Origin: Methylococcales bacterium
Lineage (GTDB): Bacteria; Pseudomonadota; Gammaproteobacteria; Methylococcales; Methylomonadaceae
Assembly: GCA_026398895.1 (NCBI GenBank)
Contig: JAPLRZ010000061.1
Span: 1-64,000 of the forward strand
DNA length: 64,000 nt
Direction: 5' to 3'
The notes below the pieces were generated by a model. That model was not told the origin of the DNA. It searched no databases and saw only the letters and a program-made list of their open reading frames with translations. A program made the position numbers and the translations under genes. Shown one piece after another: positions 27,323 through 40,613 of this stretch. Each line of letters opens with the position of its first letter. Within the stretch, counting starts at the first letter, position 1.

Positions 27323-30300
27323 TTGAAAGATTTAATGAACTTCCTAAAGCGTCAAGGTCGAGCTGACGATTTTGACGGCATAAGCATAGGCCTAGCCTCT
27401 CCCGATATGATTCGGTCATGGTCTTATGGCGAAGTAAAAAAACCAGAAACCATCAACTATCGCACTTTCAAGCCTGAGCGTGATGGGCTGTTCTGCGCCA
27501 AAATATTTGGTCCTATTAGTGATTATGAATGTCTGTGCGGCAAATATAAACGCTTAAAACACCGTGGTGTTATCTGCGAAAAATGCGGCGTGGAAGTCAC
27601 GTTGTCTAAAGTACGCCGTGAGCGTATGGGGCATATCGACTTAGCTAGCCCTGTTGCACACATCTGGTTTTTAAAATCACTACCCTCCAGAATTGCATTG
27701 TTATTGGATATGACATTGCGGGAAATTGAGCGTGTGTTGTATTTTGAATCATTCGTTATTTTAGACCCAGGTATGACTCCTTTAACTAAGGGGCAGTTGC
27801 TTACCGATGATGAATACCTTGATGCAGTTGAAGTTCATGGTGATGATTTTGTTGCCAAAATGGGTGCAGAAGCCATTTACGACTTGTTAAAAAGTATTAA
27901 TTTAAAAGAACAAGTTGAAATTTTACGCGAAGAAATCAATTCCACCAGTTCAGAAACCAAAATTAAAAAATACGCTAAACGCCTCAAAGTCATGGATGCG
28001 TTAGTGAGTTCAAAAAATCGTCCCGAATGGATGATTTTGAAAGTATTGCCTGTATTACCACCCGAATTGCGTCCGTTAGTGCCTTTAGATGGTGGTCGTT
28101 TTGCGACTTCAGATTTAAATGATTTATACCGTCGTGTTATCAACAGAAACAATCGTTTAAATAGACTGTTAGATTTGAATGCACCCGATATTATCGTGCG
28201 TAACGAAAAACGGATGTTGCAAGAATCAGTTGATGCGTTGCTGGATAACGGTAGACGTGGTCGCGCCATTACGGGTACTAACAGAAGACCGTTAAAATCG
28301 TTAGCGGACATGATTAAAGGTAAGCAAGGACGTTTCCGTCAAAATTTATTAGGTAAACGGGTCGATTATTCTGGACGTTCGGTCATCGTAGTCGGACCTA
28401 CTCTAAGATTGCATCAATGCGGTTTACCGAAAAAAATGGCATTGGAATTGTTCAAGCCCTTTATTTTCAGTAAATTACAACTGCGTGGCTTAGCAACAAC
28501 CATTAAAGCCGCTAAAAAAATGGTCGAACGCGAAGGTGCGGAAGTATGGGATATTCTCGAAGAAGTTATTCGTGAGCATCCAATTCTGTTAAACCGTGCG
28601 CCAACTTTGCATAGATTAGGTATTCAATCCTTTGAACCGACCTTGATTGAAGGTAAAGCCATTCAATTGCACCCGTTAGTCTGTAGCGCGTTTAACGCTG
28701 ACTTTGACGGTGATCAAATGGCGGTACATATTCCACTGTCTATAGAAGCACAACTGGAAGCGCGTACTTTAATGATGGCAACTAATAACATCTTATCGCC
28801 AGCGAATGGTGAACCTGTTATTAATCCATCACAAGACGTGGTATTGGGTCTGTATTACATTAGTCGTGAAAAAATCAACGCTAAAGGTGACGGTAGTATT
28901 TTTGGTAGTGTTTCCGAAATACATAAAGCTTTGCTGACTAAAACGGTAGAACTGCAATCTAAAATTCAATTACGAATTACTGAAAAAGTTACCAATGAAC
29001 AGGGCGAATTAGTTGATAAAACTCATCGTGTTCATACTACGGTAGGACGTGGTTTAATCTGGGAAATATTGCCAGATCGTATGCCGTTTGACATAGTCAA
29101 CTGCGATATGACCAAAAAGAATATCTCGCGGTTGGTCAATTATAGTTATCGCTATTTGGGCAATAAAGACACTGTTATTCTTGCCGACCAATTGATGTAC
29201 CTAGGATTCCGTTATGCCACTATATCGGGCGTATCTTTCGGTATCGAAGATATGGAAATTCCCGCCAAAAAAGTAGACATCATTAGATCAGCCGATAACG
29301 AAGTTAGCGAAATCCAACGCCAGTATTCGTCGGGTTTAGTGACTGACGGTGAACGTTACAATAAAGTCGTCGATATTTGGTCTCATGCCAACGATCAAGT
29401 GGCTAAAGTAATGATGGAAGGTCTTGGTGAAGAATCGGTAGTGAATGCGGAAGGCAATGTCGTCAAGCAAAAATCCTTTAACTCTATCTTCATGATGGCT
29501 GATTCAGGTGCTAGAGGCTCAGCGGCGCAGATTCGGCAGTTAGCAGGTATGCGGGGCTTGATGGCGAAACCAGATGGTTCGATTATTGAAACACCGATTA
29601 CTGCAAACTTCCGTGAAGGTCTGGACGTATTACAATACTTTATTTCCACACACGGTGCGCGTAAAGGTCTTGCCGATACCGCGTTGAAAACAGCAAACTC
29701 AGGTTATTTAACCCGTCGTTTAGTCGATGTCGCACAAGACCTTGTGATTATTGGGCAGGATTGCGGTACCAATAATGGTCTTATCATGACTCCCATCATT
29801 GAGGGTGGCGATGTTGTAGAACCACTATCAGAGCGCGTCTTAGGTCGTGTGGCTGTTGGTGATGTTATGGATGGTGCGGGTGAAAACATCATTGTATCTA
29901 GTGGTACTTTATTAGACGAATACTGGGTGGGCGTACTTCAAGAGCAAAGCATTGATAGAGTTGTTGTTAGATCAATTATTACCTGTGAAAATAGACACGG
30001 TGTCTGTGCTGCGTGTTATGGACGTGATCTAGGTCGTGGACATTTGGTGAATATTGGTGAAGCGGTTGGTGTTATTGCCGCGCAATCAATTGGTGAGCCA
30101 GGTACACAGTTGACCATGCGTACTTTCCATATTGGTGGTGCAGCATCGCGATCAGTTGCTATCAGTAATGTTCAAGTTAAATCAGCGGGTGCTATTCGCT
30201 TGAATAATTTGAAATCGGTTATCAACCGTGAAGGTAACTTGGTCGCTGTATCGCGGTCGGGTGAAGTCGGTGTCGTCGATGATTATGGTCGTGAAAGAGA

Positions 30301-31528
30301 GCGTTATAAAATTCCTTACGGTGCGGTGTTATCGGTACAAGAAGGCAGTCGTGTCAATGCGGGCGATACCATCGTAAAATGGGATCCCTTCACTCATCCT
30401 GTTATTACTGAAGTTGACGGGGTAGCTGAGCTGATTCATTTTGTCGAGGGTGTCACGGTACAAACGGAATCTGATGCTGTTACTGGCTTAAGTTCACTGG
30501 TCGTCACTGATCCTAAGCAGCGTGGTAGTGCAGGTAAAGAATTACGCCCTATGGTAAAGCTGCTCGATGCGGAAGGTAATGGTATATTTTTGCCAGGGAC
30601 AGAAATGCCTGCGCAATATTTTCTACCCGCAGGCGCGATTGCAGGTATTAAAAATGGCGGTGAAGTAAAAGTGGGTGACGTATTAGCTAGAATTCCACAA
30701 GAATCCAGTAAAACGAGAGATATTACGGGTGGTCTGCCGCGCGTAGCCGATTTGTTTGAGGCTAGAAAAACCAAAGACCCCGCTATATTGGCAGAAGCGA
30801 GTGGCACTGTGTCTTTTGGTAAAGAAACCAAAGGTAAGCAACGCGTCATTATTACTGATGCCGATGGCGAACAGGTAGAGACTTTAATTCCAAAATGGCG
30901 ACATATTACGGTATTTGAAGGAGAATATGTTGAAAAAGGTGAAACCATCGCTGAAGGTGAATTGACTCCACATGATATTCTCAGATTACGCGGCATAGAA
31001 GAACTGGCTAACTATCTGGTTAAAGAAATTCAAGATGTTTATCGACTACAAGGTGTAAAAATCAACGATAAGCATATTGAAGCGATTATTCGTCAAATGC
31101 TTAGAAAAGTAGAAATCACGGCTTCAGGGGATACCAGTTTCTTGAAAGGTGATCAAGTGGAGCGTGCGGCAATGCGCGTAGAAAATGACAGAATGGAGTC
31201 TGAGGGCAAAATTCCTGCTAGTTATGAATCTATTTTGCTAGGCATTACCAAAGCATCACTTGCGACAGAATCTTTTATCTCGGCGGCATCATTCCAAGAA
31301 ACTACTCGTGTCTTAACAGACGCGGCAGTACGTGGTTTAAGTGATAGTTTGCAAGGTTTAAAAGAGAATGTTATCGTTGGTCGATTAATTCCAGCAGGAA
31401 CGGGACTTGCCTACCATGAGCATAGAAAAAATAGATTTTCTCAGCAGACGTTGATGGAAAATGAAAATACCTCTGTCGTTGATGCAGGGGATGTAGAAGA
31501 GGCACTAAAGTTAGCATTGAATGGCTAA
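27323..31528 (+). CDS. rpoC: DNA-directed RNA polymerase beta-prime subunit
   Basis: 1401 residues, full length. It starts with TTG behind GAGGA; this start gives [10 protein letters not shown], which aligns with the conserved RpoC N-terminus, so I prefer it over the internal ATG. The zinc-binding Cys ([15 protein letters not shown]), the catalytic [12 protein letters not shown] and the bridge helix/trigger loop region ([18 protein letters not shown]) are present. Followed by a terminator. Confidence 0.97.
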   Translation: MKDLMNFLKRQGRADDFDGISIGLASPDMIRSWSYGEVKKPETINYRTFKPERDGLFCAKIFGPISDYECLCGKYKRLKHRGVICEKCGVEVTLSKVRRERMGHIDLASPVAHIWFLKSLPSRIALLLDMTLREIERVLYFESFVILDPGMTPLTKGQLLTDDEYLDAVEVHGDDFVAKMGAEAIYDLLKSINLKEQVEILREEINSTSSETKIKKYAKRLKVMDALVSSKNRPEWMILKVLPVLPPELRPLVPLDGGRFATSDLNDLYRRVINRNNRLNRLLDLNAPDIIVRNEKRMLQESVDALLDNGRRGRAITGTNRRPLKSLADMIKGKQGRFRQNLLGKRVDYSGRSVIVVGPTLRLHQCGLPKKMALELFKPFIFSKLQLRGLATTIKAAKKMVEREGAEVWDILEEVIREHPILLNRAPTLHRLGIQSFEPTLIEGKAIQLHPLVCSAFNADFDGDQMAVHIPLSIEAQLEARTLMMATNNILSPANGEPVINPSQDVVLGLYYISREKINAKGDGSIFGSVSEIHKALLTKTVELQSKIQLRITEKVTNEQGELVDKTHRVHTTVGRGLIWEILPDRMPFDIVNCDMTKKNISRLVNYSYRYLGNKDTVILADQLMYLGFRYATISGVSFGIEDMEIPAKKVDIIRSADNEVSEIQRQYSSGLVTDGERYNKVVDIWSHANDQVAKVMMEGLGEESVVNAEGNVVKQKSFNSIFMMADSGARGSAAQIRQLAGMRGLMAKPDGSIIETPITANFREGLDVLQYFISTHGARKGLADTALKTANSGYLTRRLVDVAQDLVIIGQDCGTNNGLIMTPIIEGGDVVEPLSERVLGRVAVGDVMDGAGENIIVSSGTLLDEYWVGVLQEQSIDRVVVRSIITCENRHGVCAACYGRDLGRGHLVNIGEAVGVIAAQSIGEPGTQLTMRTFHIGGAASRSVAISNVQVKSAGAIRLNNLKSVINREGNLVAVSRSGEVGVVDDYGRERERYKIPYGAVLSVQEGSRVNAGDTIVKWDPFTHPVITEVDGVAELIHFVEGVTVQTESDAVTGLSSLVVTDPKQRGSAGKELRPMVKLLDAEGNGIFLPGTEMPAQYFLPAGAIAGIKNGGEVKVGDVLARIPQESSKTRDITGGLPRVADLFEARKTKDPAILAEASGTVSFGKETKGKQRVIITDADGEQVETLIPKWRHITVFEGEYVEKGETIAEGELTPHDILRLRGIEELANYLVKEIQDVYRLQGVKINDKHIEAIIRQMLRKVEITASGDTSFLKGDQVERAAMRVENDRMESEGKIPASYESILLGITKASLATESFISAASFQETTRVLTDAAVRGLSDSLQGLKENVIVGRLIPAGTGLAYHEHRKNRFSQQTLMENENTSVVDAGDVEEALKLALNG

Positions 31529-31530
31529 AA

Positions 31531-31549
31531 AAGGCGATAAATCGCTTTT
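31531..31549 (+). terminator. terminator after rpoC
   Basis: GCGAT (31534-31538) and ATCGC (31541-31545), extended by flanking A and T residues, followed by TTTT. A short A/T-flanked stem just past the rpoC stop, upstream of a new promoter. Confidence 0.65.
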
Positions 31550-31562
31550 AAACAAAATGAGC

Positions 31563-31591
31563 TTGACCTAAACAAGATTAAACAGTATTAT
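31563..31591 (+). promoter_or_regulatory. sigma-70 promoter of the str operon
   Basis: TTGACC (31563-31568), a 17-base spacer and TATTAT (31586-31591). It leaves a leader of about 110 bases before rpsL. This is the last strong promoter I can see before the alpha block, so it probably drives rpsL through rpmJ. Confidence 0.8.
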
Positions 31592-31709
31592 GACCAGCTC
31601 ACATAAGCTATATGGTTTTGAGTTAGGTTGAAATACTGTAACCGCTTGTGTATTTATGTCACGGTTCAGGTATCTGACAATTAATTTGTAAAACTGGAGT
31701 AGATAAAAT

Positions 31710-32087
31710 ATGGCCACGATCAACCAATTGGTTCGTAAGCCGCGTGCTAAAAGAATTGAAAAGAGCAATGTTCCAGCATTGGAGGCCTGTCCTCAGCGTA
31801 GGGGTGTTTGTACAAGGGTTTATACAACAACGCCTAAAAAGCCAAACTCGGCATTGCGTAAAGTGGCGCGTGTTAGGCTCACTAATGGTGCTGAGGTTAG
31901 TAGCTATATTGGTGGCGAGGGTCATAATCTTCAAGAACACTCTGTGGTTTTGATAAGAGGTGGTCGTGTAAAGGATTTGCCAGGCGTACGGTATCACGTT
32001 GTGCGTGGTAGTTTGGATGCTTCAGGAGTGAACAACAGAAAATGTGGTCGCTCTAAATACGGAACAAAACGCCCTAAAGGCAAGTAA
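31710..32087 (+). CDS. rpsL: 30S ribosomal protein S12
   Basis: 125 residues. S12 lies at the decoding centre. The loops tied to streptomycin response are wild-type: [15 protein letters not shown] and [11 protein letters not shown]. First gene of the str block; the start [12 protein letters not shown] is typical. Confidence 0.98.
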   Translation: MATINQLVRKPRAKRIEKSNVPALEACPQRRGVCTRVYTTTPKKPNSALRKVARVRLTNGAEVSSYIGGEGHNLQEHSVVLIRGGRVKDLPGVRYHVVRGSLDASGVNNRKCGRSKYGTKRPKGK

Positions 32088-32098
32088 CTAGGTTATAA

Positions 32099-32572
<474 letters not shown>

Positions 32573-32600
32573 TTGATGTGTATTAGTCCCGTTAGTAGAA

Positions 32601-34691
32601 GTGCGTAAAACTCCAATAGAGCATTATCGTAATATCGGTATCATGGCTCACATTGATGCGGGTAAAACCACAACAACAGAGCGTGTACTCTACTATACGG
32701 GCGTATCTCACAAAATAGGTGAGGTGCATGACGGGGCAGCTATCATGGATTGGATGGCGCAGGAGCAAGAGAGGGGGATTACTATCACCTCGGCGGCAAC
32801 CACCTGTTTTTGGAGTGGCATGGAAAAGCAATTTCCACAGCATCGAATTAATATTATCGATACGCCAGGACATGTAGATTTTACCATTGAAGTTGAGCGC
32901 TCATTGCGTGTACTGGACGGTGCGTGTGCTATATTTTGTGCTGTAGGTGGTGTCGAGTCACAATCAGAAACGGTATGGCGGCAGGCTGATAAATATCATG
33001 TGCCTAGATTGATATTTATTAATAAGATGGATCGTTCTGGTGCTGATTTTTTAAGGGTTATTGGGCAGATTAAGACCCGTTTAGGCGGTAATGTGGTGCC
33101 AATGCAAATGCCTATTGGAGCAGAAGATGGCTTTGAAGGGGTTGTTGATCTCGTCAAAATGAAAGCCATTTATTGGGATGAATCCAATATGGGTATGACT
33201 TTTCAGGAAAAAGAGATTCCTGTGGATATGCAAGTGCTTTGTGAAACATGGCGTGAGCTTATCGTTGAAGCTGCAGCGGAAGCAGATGAAAGATTAACGG
33301 AGAAATATCTTGAAGAAGGTGTTTTGACAGATGAAGAAATAAGATGGGGTATTCGCATTCAGACAATAGCCAGTCGAATAGTTCCAGCTTTTTGTGGTTC
33401 AGCCTTTAAAAATAAGGGTGTTCAGGCGATGTTGGATGCAGTTATTGAGTATATGCCAGCACCGACTGATGTTAAGGCAATCGCTGGTGTACTTGAAGAT
33501 GGTGAGACGGAAGCGCAACGTCATGCAGATGATAACGAACCTTTTTCAGCATTAGCTTTTAAAATAGTTTCTGATCCTTTCGGTACATTGACTTTCTTTA
33601 GAGTATATTCGGGTGTGCTAAATTCTGGGGACAGTATTTACAATTCGGTGAAAATGAAAAGAGAGCGTGTTGGTCGTATTGTACAAATGCACGCTAATAG
33701 CAGGGAAGAGATTAAATCAGTTTGCGCTGGCGACATTGCTGCATTCATTGGTCTTAAAGATACTACCACAGGTGATACTCTGTGCGATGCTAAAGGAATT
33801 ATTATTCTTGAACGCATGGAATTTCCTGATCCAGTTATTTCTGTGGCGGTAGAGCCTAGAACTAAGGCTGATCAAGAAAAAATGAGTGTCGCTTTAGCTA
33901 AATTGGCACAAGAAGATCCTTCATTCCGTGTTCATACCGATGAAGAGTCAGGTCAAATAATTATTTCTGGAATGGGTGAGTTGCATCTGGAAATTATTGT
34001 TGATCGCATGAAGAGAGAGTTTAATGTTGGGGCTAATGTCGGTGCGCCGCAAGTAGCTTACAGAGAGACAATTCGTCAGTCAGTTGAGCAAGAAGGTAAG
34101 TTCATTAAGCAATCAGGTGGTCGTGGACAATACGGTCATGTTTGGTTGAGAATTGAGCCGAAAGAAGCAGGGGCTGGTTACGAATTTGTAAATGAAATTG
34201 TTGGCGGAGTTGTTCCAAAGGAATATATACCAGCAGTGGATAAGGGGGTTCAAGAGCAGCTGAAAAGTGGTGTTCTTGCTGGCTACCCTGTTTTGGATGT
34301 AAAAGTTTCTTTATTTGACGGTTCGTATCACGATGTCGATTCGAACGAAATAGCTTTCAAAATTGCAGGTTCTATGTGCTTTCGAGAAGGCGCGAGAAAA
34401 GCAAATCCAGTGTTGCTTGAACCGATAATGAAAGTCGAAGTTTCTACACCTGAAGAATATATGGGTGATGTTGTTGGTGATATTAACAGGCGACGTGGTA
34501 TTATCCTCGGTATGGATGATGCACCATCAGGTAAAATAGTTAGCTGCGAAGTGCCGTTGGCGGAAATGTTTGGTTATGCAACTGATTTGCGATCAGCAAC
34601 GCAGGGGCGAGCTACATACAGTATGCAGTTTGAAAAATACAATGAAACGCCTGCACATATCGCAGATGTAATCATTAAAAAATCTTCATAA
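32601..34691 (+). CDS. fusA: elongation factor G
   Basis: 696 residues, GTG start. EF-G drives translocation by GTP hydrolysis. The G1 motif AHIDAGKTT, the effector [11 protein letters not shown], the [10 protein letters not shown]3 motif and NKMDRSGA G4 motif are intact. Domains II to V follow, including the domain [11 protein letters not shown] loop. Standard position between rpsG and tuf. Confidence 0.98.
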   Translation: MRKTPIEHYRNIGIMAHIDAGKTTTTERVLYYTGVSHKIGEVHDGAAIMDWMAQEQERGITITSAATTCFWSGMEKQFPQHRINIIDTPGHVDFTIEVERSLRVLDGACAIFCAVGGVESQSETVWRQADKYHVPRLIFINKMDRSGADFLRVIGQIKTRLGGNVVPMQMPIGAEDGFEGVVDLVKMKAIYWDESNMGMTFQEKEIPVDMQVLCETWRELIVEAAAEADERLTEKYLEEGVLTDEEIRWGIRIQTIASRIVPAFCGSAFKNKGVQAMLDAVIEYMPAPTDVKAIAGVLEDGETEAQRHADDNEPFSALAFKIVSDPFGTLTFFRVYSGVLNSGDSIYNSVKMKRERVGRIVQMHANSREEIKSVCAGDIAAFIGLKDTTTGDTLCDAKGIIILERMEFPDPVISVAVEPRTKADQEKMSVALAKLAQEDPSFRVHTDEESGQIIISGMGELHLEIIVDRMKREFNVGANVGAPQVAYRETIRQSVEQEGKFIKQSGGRGQYGHVWLRIEPKEAGAGYEFVNEIVGGVVPKEYIPAVDKGVQEQLKSGVLAGYPVLDVKVSLFDGSYHDVDSNEIAFKIAGSMCFREGARKANPVLLEPIMKVEVSTPEEYMGDVVGDINRRRGIILGMDDAPSGKIVSCEVPLAEMFGYATDLRSATQGRATYSMQFEKYNETPAHIADVIIKKSS

Positions 34692-34717
34692 AATTGAATA
34701 ACACAAGGTATTAACTC

Positions 34718-35908
34718 ATGGCCAAAGAAAAATTTTCACGCAATAAGCCTCACGTCAACGTCGGTACAATCGGTCACGTTGACCACGGCAAAACAACGCT
34801 AACAGCTGCATTGACAACTGTAATGGCAAAATTACACGGTGGTTCAGTTAAAGCGTTTGATCAAATCGATAACGCACCTGAAGAAAGAGCGCGTGGTATT
34901 ACCATCGCAACATCGCACGTTGAATATGAATCATCAAAACGTCATTATGCTCATGTTGATTGTCCTGGTCATGCTGATTATGTGAAAAACATGATTACAG
35001 GTGCGGCGCAAATGGATGGAGCGATTTTGGTTTGTTCAGCTGCTGATGGTCCTATGCCACAAACTAGAGAGCACATTCTATTATCAAGACAGGTTGGTGT
35101 TCCTTATATTGTTGTATTCTTGAATAAAGCAGATATGGTCGATGATGAAGAGTTAATCGAATTGGTGGAAATGGAGCTAAGAGAATTGCTCGATATGTAT
35201 GAATTTCCTGGTGATGACACACCAATTATCAAAGGTTCTGCTCTGTTAGCCTTGCAAGGTGATCAAAGTGAAATTGGCGAGCCGTCAGTCATTAAGTTAG
35301 TTGAAGCGTTAGATACCTATATTCCACTACCAGAAAGAGCGATAGATGGTGCATTTTTGATGCCTGTCGAAGATGTCTTCTCAATTTCTGGTCGCGGTAC
35401 GGTAGTAACAGGTCGTATTGAGCGCGGTATCATCAAGGTTGGTCAAGAAGTTGAAATTGTTGGTATTCGAAAAACAGTCGTTTCGACTGTTACGGGTGTC
35501 GAAATGTTCCGTAAATTACTAGACCAAGGTGAAGCGGGTGATAACGTTGGTTTGTTGTTAAGAGGAACTAAAAGAGACGACGTTGAGCGTGGTCAAGTAT
35601 TGGCTAAAAAGGGCAGTATTAGTCCACATGCGTATTTTAACGCAGAAATTTACATTCTATCAAAAGATGAGGGTGGTCGTCATACACCATTTTTCAACGG
35701 CTATCGTCCACAATTCTATTTTAGAACGACTGACGTGACTGGAGCTGTTGAGTTACCAGAAGGTGTTGAAATGGTAATGCCTGGTGATAACATCTCCGTG
35801 AAAGTTAAGTTGATTTCTCCTATTGCCATGGAAGACGGTCTACGTTTTGCAATTCGTGAAGGCGGTCGTACAGTTGGTGCGGGTGTTGTTGCGTCAATCA
35901 TCGAGTAA
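34718..35908 (+). CDS. tuf: elongation factor Tu
   Basis: 396 residues. EF-Tu delivers aminoacyl-tRNA. [29 protein letters not shown] and [11 protein letters not shown] are the GTPase motifs; NKAD replaces the common NKCD. Domains II and III are complete. This is the only tuf in the window: the second locus expected between tRNA-Thr and tRNA-Trp is empty. Confidence 0.98.
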   Translation: MAKEKFSRNKPHVNVGTIGHVDHGKTTLTAALTTVMAKLHGGSVKAFDQIDNAPEERARGITIATSHVEYESSKRHYAHVDCPGHADYVKNMITGAAQMDGAILVCSAADGPMPQTREHILLSRQVGVPYIVVFLNKADMVDDEELIELVEMELRELLDMYEFPGDDTPIIKGSALLALQGDQSEIGEPSVIKLVEALDTYIPLPERAIDGAFLMPVEDVFSISGRGTVVTGRIERGIIKVGQEVEIVGIRKTVVSTVTGVEMFRKLLDQGEAGDNVGLLLRGTKRDDVERGQVLAKKGSISPHAYFNAEIYILSKDEGGRHTPFFNGYRPQFYFRTTDVTGAVELPEGVEMVMPGDNISVKVKLISPIAMEDGLRFAIREGGRTVGAGVVASIIE

Positions 35909-35916
35909 TCACTATT

Positions 35917-36228
35917 ATGGCTAATCAAACTATCAGAATTCGATTGAAATCATTTGATCATAAATTAATTGATCAATCGGCTGGTGAGATAGTAGAAACA
36001 GCAAGAAGGACAGGAGCGCAAGTTAAAGGTCCTATTCCCTTGCCTACTAAAAAAGAACGTTTTACGATTTTGATCTCTCCGCATGTCAATAAAGATGCGA
36101 GAGATCAATATGAATTGAGAACATATAAACGATTGCTGGATATCGTTGAGCCCACTGAAAAAACCGTAGATGCGCTGATGAAGTTAGATCTCGCGGCGGG
36201 CGTTGATGTTCAGATAAAGTTGAATTAA
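35917..36228 (+). CDS. rpsJ: 30S ribosomal protein S10 (NusE)
   Basis: 103 residues. S10 acts in the 30S head and, with NusB, in antitermination. [23 protein letters not shown] and [15 protein letters not shown] are diagnostic. It begins only eight bases after tuf, so the long S10 leader that L4 uses for attenuation in E. coli cannot exist here. Confidence 0.98.
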   Translation: MANQTIRIRLKSFDHKLIDQSAGEIVETARRTGAQVKGPIPLPTKKERFTILISPHVNKDARDQYELRTYKRLLDIVEPTEKTVDALMKLDLAAGVDVQIKLN

Positions 36229-36246
36229 AAGTAGAGGAATTGGCAG

Positions 36247-36897
36247 ATGTCAATAGGTCTTATAGGTCGTAAATGTGGTATGACCAGAGTTTTTTGTGAA
36301 GATGGATCGTCAGTACCTGTGACTGTTCTCCAGATTGACTCAAATAGAGTTACTCAGGTTAAAAGTATTGAGGTAGACGGTTATCGTGCTGTTCAAGTAG
36401 CAGCGGGTGATAAAAAATCTTCAAGAGTCAATAAAGCAATGGCAGGTCACTATGCAGCGGCTAATGTGACAGCTGGACGTGGTCTTTGGGAGTTTAGACT
36501 CGAAGAGGGCGAAGGCACTGATTTATCTGCTGGTTCCCCATTACCGTTAGATATTTTTTCTGTAGGTCAAGTAATTGACGTTCAAGGTAAAAGTATCGGT
36601 AAAGGTTTTGCTGGTGGTATAAAACGTCACAATTTTAGTATGCAAGATGCTACTCATGGTAACTCACGTTCACATAGAGTATTGGGTTCTATCGGTATGA
36701 ATCAAACGCCTGGACGTGTTTTTAAAGGCAAAAAAATGGAAGGTCACATGGGGGCGGAGAAAGTAACTGTTCAGAATTTGACAATCCATGCCATTGATAC
36801 TGAAAGAAATTTAATTTTAGTGAAAGGCTCAGTGCCTGGAGCCAAAGGTGGTGATGTAGTGATTACTCCTGCCATGAAAATGCGAAATAAAGGTTAA
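36247..36897 (+). CDS. rplC: 50S ribosomal protein L3
   Basis: 216 residues. L3 reaches the peptidyl transferase centre. [13 protein letters not shown], the [13 protein letters not shown] loop and [23 protein letters not shown], with the Gln of the modifiable loop, are present. Second gene of the S10 block. Confidence 0.98.
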   Translation: MSIGLIGRKCGMTRVFCEDGSSVPVTVLQIDSNRVTQVKSIEVDGYRAVQVAAGDKKSSRVNKAMAGHYAAANVTAGRGLWEFRLEEGEGTDLSAGSPLPLDIFSVGQVIDVQGKSIGKGFAGGIKRHNFSMQDATHGNSRSHRVLGSIGMNQTPGRVFKGKKMEGHMGAEKVTVQNLTIHAIDTERNLILVKGSVPGAKGGDVVITPAMKMRNKG

Positions 36898-36900
36898 ACC

Positions 36901-37521
36901 ATGGGTTTGCAAATACCTGCTTTAAATAAACAAGATACTGCTGGAATAGTTGATGTTAGTGAAACTGTTTTTGGTCAGTCGTTTAACGAAACATTAGTTC
37001 ACCAGTTAGTTGTTCGCTATATGGCGGGTGCGCGTGCTGGAACTAAAGCACAAAAAACTCGTTCTGACGTAAGTGGCGGCGGCGCGAAGCCTTGGCGACA
37101 AAAAGGCACTGGTCGTGCAAGAGCTGGAACAACTCGTAGCCCGATTTGGCGTACAGGTGGTGTTGCGTTCGCGGCAAGACCTAGAAACTACGAACAAAAG
37201 CTAAACAAAAAAATGTTTCGCGTTGGCATTCGTTCAATTTTGTCTGAGTTGTTGAGGCAAGATCGTTTAGTGGTAAGTAGCGATATTATCCCTACTACGG
37301 TAAAAACTAAAGAACTGAATGCAAAATTAAAACTAATCGATGCTAAGCGTATATTAATTGTTGTTGATAGTGTGGATGAAAATCTAGCTTTAGCATCAAG
37401 AAATATCCCTTATGTAGAAGTAATCGAAGCAGCTAATTTAAGTCCTGTGCTATTGGTTGCAGCTGATAAAGTAATTGCGACACCAGCAGCATTGAAACAA
37501 TTAGAGGAACGATTAGCATGA
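36901..37521 (+). CDS. rplD: 50S ribosomal protein L4
   Basis: 206 residues. L4 lines the exit tunnel. The tunnel loop [20 protein letters not shown] is present. In E. coli it represses the S10 operon, but the leader needed is missing here. It starts three bases after rplC and its end overlaps rplW by four bases. Confidence 0.98.
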   Translation: MGLQIPALNKQDTAGIVDVSETVFGQSFNETLVHQLVVRYMAGARAGTKAQKTRSDVSGGGAKPWRQKGTGRARAGTTRSPIWRTGGVAFAARPRNYEQKLNKKMFRVGIRSILSELLRQDRLVVSSDIIPTTVKTKELNAKLKLIDAKRILIVVDSVDENLALASRNIPYVEVIEAANLSPVLLVAADKVIATPAALKQLEERLA

Positions 37522-37817
37522 GCGTAAATCAATATCAATTGTCAAATGTACTTGAGGCTCCAATTATCTCTGAAAAGAGTACGATTGCTGCTGAAAAGAA
37601 TAAACAATTTGTTTTTAAGGTGCAAAAACAAGCCACTAAAAAACAAGTTAAAAACGCGGTTGAGCAGATGTTTAAGGTTGAAGTCGATTCAGTTCGAGTT
37701 TTAAACGTTAAAGGAAAACAGAAAAGATTTGGTAAGTCATTAGGCCAGCGGTCTGATTGGAAAAAAGCTTATGTAAAACTTAAGTCTGGTCACGATATAG
37801 AATTCTCTGCTGCTTAA
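37518..37817 (+). CDS. rplW: 50S ribosomal protein L23
   Basis: 99 residues. L23 docks trigger factor and SRP at the tunnel exit. [22 protein letters not shown] and [12 protein letters not shown]-like residues ([16 protein letters not shown]) are conserved. Its ATG overlaps the rplD stop (ATGA). Confidence 0.98.
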   Translation: MSVNQYQLSNVLEAPIISEKSTIAAEKNKQFVFKVQKQATKKQVKNAVEQMFKVEVDSVRVLNVKGKQKRFGKSLGQRSDWKKAYVKLKSGHDIEFSAA

Positions 37818-37855
37818 TTTATAAAGCAAAAGATCAATAGGAAACGGTAGAAAGC

Positions 37856-38683
37856 ATGGCGATTGTAAAATCAAAACCAACGTCACCAGGATCACGGTTT
37901 GTAATACGCATTAAAAATGATGAATTGCATAAAGGCAAACCTTATTCTCCTTTGCTTGCTAAAAAAAGCAAGACTGGTGGTCGTAATAATCAGGGGCGTA
38001 TCACAACACGTCATGTCGGTGGTGGTCATAAGCAACACTACCGTATTATTGATTTCAAACGGAATAAAACTGATATTCCAGCCGTTGTTGAACGCTTGGA
38101 ATATGACCCAAACAGAACAGCCAACATTGCATTAATTCTGTTCAAAGATGGTGAGCGCAAATATATTATCGCTCCTAAGGGTCTTGCAGTTGGTCAAGAA
38201 ATTATTTCATCTGACTCTGCACCTGTTAAAGCAGGTAACTGTATGCCATTAAGAAATATTCCGATGGGTACAACAGTTCATTGCGTTGAACTAAAGCCTG
38301 GCAAAGGTGCGCAAATCGCAAGAAGTGCAGGTACATCAGTGCAGCTAGTCGCTAGAGATGGTGCGCATGCAACAATTAGACTGCGTTCAGGTGAAATGCG
38401 CAAAGTTATGGCAGATTGCCACGCAGTTATCGGTGAGGTATCAAATTCAGAACATAACTTGATATCACTTGGTAAAGCAGGCGCGACAAGATGGCGAGGC
38501 GTTAGACCAACAGTTCGCGGCGTGGTCATGAACCCAGTTGACCATCCACATGGTGGTGGTGAAGGGCGTACCTCTGGTGGTAGACACCCCGTATCTCCTT
38601 GGGGTATGCCAACCAAAGGCTATAAAACAAGAAAAAACAAACGTACTGACAACATGATTGTTAGACGACGCAAGCAGAAATAG
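37856..38683 (+). CDS. rplB: 50S ribosomal protein L2
   Basis: 275 residues. L2 supports subunit joining and peptidyl transfer. [18 protein letters not shown] and the catalytic-loop [21 protein letters not shown] with its conserved His are intact, as is the basic C-terminus. Full length, normal start [13 protein letters not shown]. Confidence 0.98.
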   Translation: MAIVKSKPTSPGSRFVIRIKNDELHKGKPYSPLLAKKSKTGGRNNQGRITTRHVGGGHKQHYRIIDFKRNKTDIPAVVERLEYDPNRTANIALILFKDGERKYIIAPKGLAVGQEIISSDSAPVKAGNCMPLRNIPMGTTVHCVELKPGKGAQIARSAGTSVQLVARDGAHATIRLRSGEMRKVMADCHAVIGEVSNSEHNLISLGKAGATRWRGVRPTVRGVVMNPVDHPHGGGEGRTSGGRHPVSPWGMPTKGYKTRKNKRTDNMIVRRRKQK

Positions 38684-38694
38684 AGAGGACACAC

Positions 38695-38967
38695 ATGCCG
38701 CGTTCAATTAAAAAAGGTCCTTTTATTGATCACCATCTTCAGAAAAAAATTGAAGATGCCGTGAGTAGCAATAATAGGAAACCGATTAAAACATGGTCAA
38801 GACGATCAATGATTATTCCAGATATGCTGGGCTTAACTATCGCAATCCATAATGGACGGCTGCACATCCCCGTTCTCATTTCTGAGAATATGGTCGGGCA
38901 TAAATTAGGTGAGTTTGCACCCACTCGTACATATAAAGGCCATGTGGCTGATAAGAAATCTAGGTAA
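38695..38967 (+). CDS. rpsS: 30S ribosomal protein S19
   Basis: 90 residues. S19 sits in the 30S head near the A-site finger. [18 protein letters not shown] and [36 protein letters not shown] are diagnostic. It follows rplB by 11 bases. Confidence 0.98.
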   Translation: MPRSIKKGPFIDHHLQKKIEDAVSSNNRKPIKTWSRRSMIIPDMLGLTIAIHNGRLHIPVLISENMVGHKLGEFAPTRTYKGHVADKKSR

Positions 38968-38972
38968 GTGTG

Positions 38973-39308
38973 ATGGAAATTTCAGCAAAATTAAACAATG
39001 CCCCACTGTCAGCGCAAAAAGCGCGTTTAGTTGGTGATCAAATTCGTGGCTTGCCAGTTGATAAAGCACTGAATATTTTAAAATTCAGTTCTAAAAAAGC
39101 AGCGACTATCATAAAAAAAATTCTGGAGTCTGCGATTGCTAATGCGGAGCATAATGAAAGCGCGGATATTGATGAATTGAAAGTGTCTACCGTTTATGTC
39201 AATGAAGGGGCGACCATGAAAAGATTTAAGGCAAGGGCTAAAGGGAATGCGAACCATATCCTTAAAAGAACTTGCCATATCACAATTAAAGTCGCAGAAA
39301 TCGAGTAG
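38973..39308 (+). CDS. rplV: 50S ribosomal protein L22
   Basis: 111 residues from the ATG giving [19 protein letters not shown], the usual family start; a GTG at 38970 directly before it would add one Met. L22 has a beta hairpin into the exit tunnel ([20 protein letters not shown]). Five bases after rpsS. Confidence 0.97.
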   Translation: MEISAKLNNAPLSAQKARLVGDQIRGLPVDKALNILKFSSKKAATIIKKILESAIANAEHNESADIDELKVSTVYVNEGATMKRFKARAKGNANHILKRTCHITIKVAEIE

Positions 39309-39317
39309 GGGCATAAA

Positions 39318-39989
39318 ATGGGTCAGAAGGTACATCCAATAGGCATACGCCTTGGTATCGTCAAGGATTGGAATTCAAGATGGTACGCAAACAGTCAGGA
39401 TTATTCAGTATTCCTGCACCAAGATTTAACGGTTAGAGAGTTTATCAGGAAGAAATTAGCTCACGCATCTGTTAGTCGAATCCAGATTAATCGCCCTGCG
39501 AATAATGCACACATCACCATTCACACAGCCAGACCAGGTATCGTTATCGGTAAGAAGGGTGAGGATATTGAGGTATTAAAACAAGAAATATCTAAAATGA
39601 TAGGTATTCCTGTGCAATTGAACGTTGAAGAAATTAGAAAGCCAGAGTTGGACGCGCTTCTAGTTGCTGAAGGTGTTGCTCAACAGCTTGAAAAACGCAT
39701 TATGTATCGTCGCGCTATGAAACGTGCGGTAACTAACACCATGCGTTTGGGTGCTGAAGGCATTAAGATTAACGTTGGTGGTCGATTAAACGGTGCCGAA
39801 ATCGCGCGTAGTGAATGGTATAGAGAAGGTCGAGTGCCTTTACATACATTAAGAGCTGACATCGATTATGCAACCGCAGAGGCAAATACTACCTATGGAA
39901 TTATCGGCATTAAGGTGTGGATATTCAAAGGCGAAGTATTCGATATGGATGCCCATATTGCGTCAATCAATTCTGAATCTAAGAAATAG
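39318..39989 (+). CDS. rpsC: 30S ribosomal protein S3
   Basis: 223 residues. The KH domain with [12 protein letters not shown] and the C-terminal domain with the mRNA-entry helicase region ([20 protein letters not shown]) are clear. Start [24 protein letters not shown] is typical up to length. Between rplV and rplP as in other bacteria. Confidence 0.98.
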   Translation: MGQKVHPIGIRLGIVKDWNSRWYANSQDYSVFLHQDLTVREFIRKKLAHASVSRIQINRPANNAHITIHTARPGIVIGKKGEDIEVLKQEISKMIGIPVQLNVEEIRKPELDALLVAEGVAQQLEKRIMYRRAMKRAVTNTMRLGAEGIKINVGGRLNGAEIARSEWYREGRVPLHTLRADIDYATAEANTTYGIIGIKVWIFKGEVFDMDAHIASINSESKK

Positions 39990-40005
39990 TTGAAGGGATA
40001 ATAAG

Positions 40006-40419
40006 ATGCTTCAGCCTAAAAGAACTAAATTCCGTAAGCAACATAAAGGCAGAAATAACGGTACTGCTGTTCGTGGTTCATCTGTTAGTTTTGGTGAGTA
40101 TGGACTTAAGTCAATTAGTCGTGGTAGATTAACTGCCCGTCAGATTGAATCAGCTCGCCGAACTATCACTCGTCATGTCAAACGTGGCGGTAAGATTTGG
40201 ATTAGAATTTTCCCAGATAAGCCAATTACTAAAAAACCTTTAGAAGTTCGTATGGGAAAAGGAAAAGGTAGTGTAGAATACTGGGTTGCTCAAATCAGAC
40301 CAGGAACCATGTTGTATGAGATACAAGGTGTTTCTGAAGAGTTGGCACGCGAGGCATTTACATTGGCTGCTGCTAAGCTGCCTTTGAAAACACTTTTTAC
40401 CGTTCGGACAATAATGTAA
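40006..40419 (+). CDS. rplP: 50S ribosomal protein L16
   Basis: 137 residues. L16 organises the A-site side of the peptidyl transferase centre. [18 protein letters not shown] and [19 protein letters not shown], with the hydroxylatable Arg region, are present. Its stop shares a base with the rpmC start (TAATG). Confidence 0.98.
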   Translation: MLQPKRTKFRKQHKGRNNGTAVRGSSVSFGEYGLKSISRGRLTARQIESARRTITRHVKRGGKIWIRIFPDKPITKKPLEVRMGKGKGSVEYWVAQIRPGTMLYEIQGVSEELAREAFTLAAAKLPLKTLFTVRTIM

Positions 40420-40613
40420 TGAAAGCAAGTGAATTACGCCAGAAATCAAAAGACGAATTAGGAACGCTATTGCTCGATTTATCGCGTGAGCGGTTTAATC
40501 TTAGAATGCAAAAAGGTACAGGTCAGCTATCTAAACCCGATCAAGTAAAAAAGGTCAGACGTGATGTGGCTCGTATCCAAACCATACTAAATGAAAAAGC
40601 GAGCGCGAAATGA
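40419..40613 (+). CDS. rpmC: 50S ribosomal protein L29
   Basis: 64 residues. L29 lies at the tunnel exit beside L23. [20 protein letters not shown] and the helical hairpin with [15 protein letters not shown] match the family. It is coupled to both neighbours: one-base overlap with rplP and four-base overlap with rpsQ. Confidence 0.97.
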   Translation: MKASELRQKSKDELGTLLLDLSRERFNLRMQKGTGQLSKPDQVKKVRRDVARIQTILNEKASAK

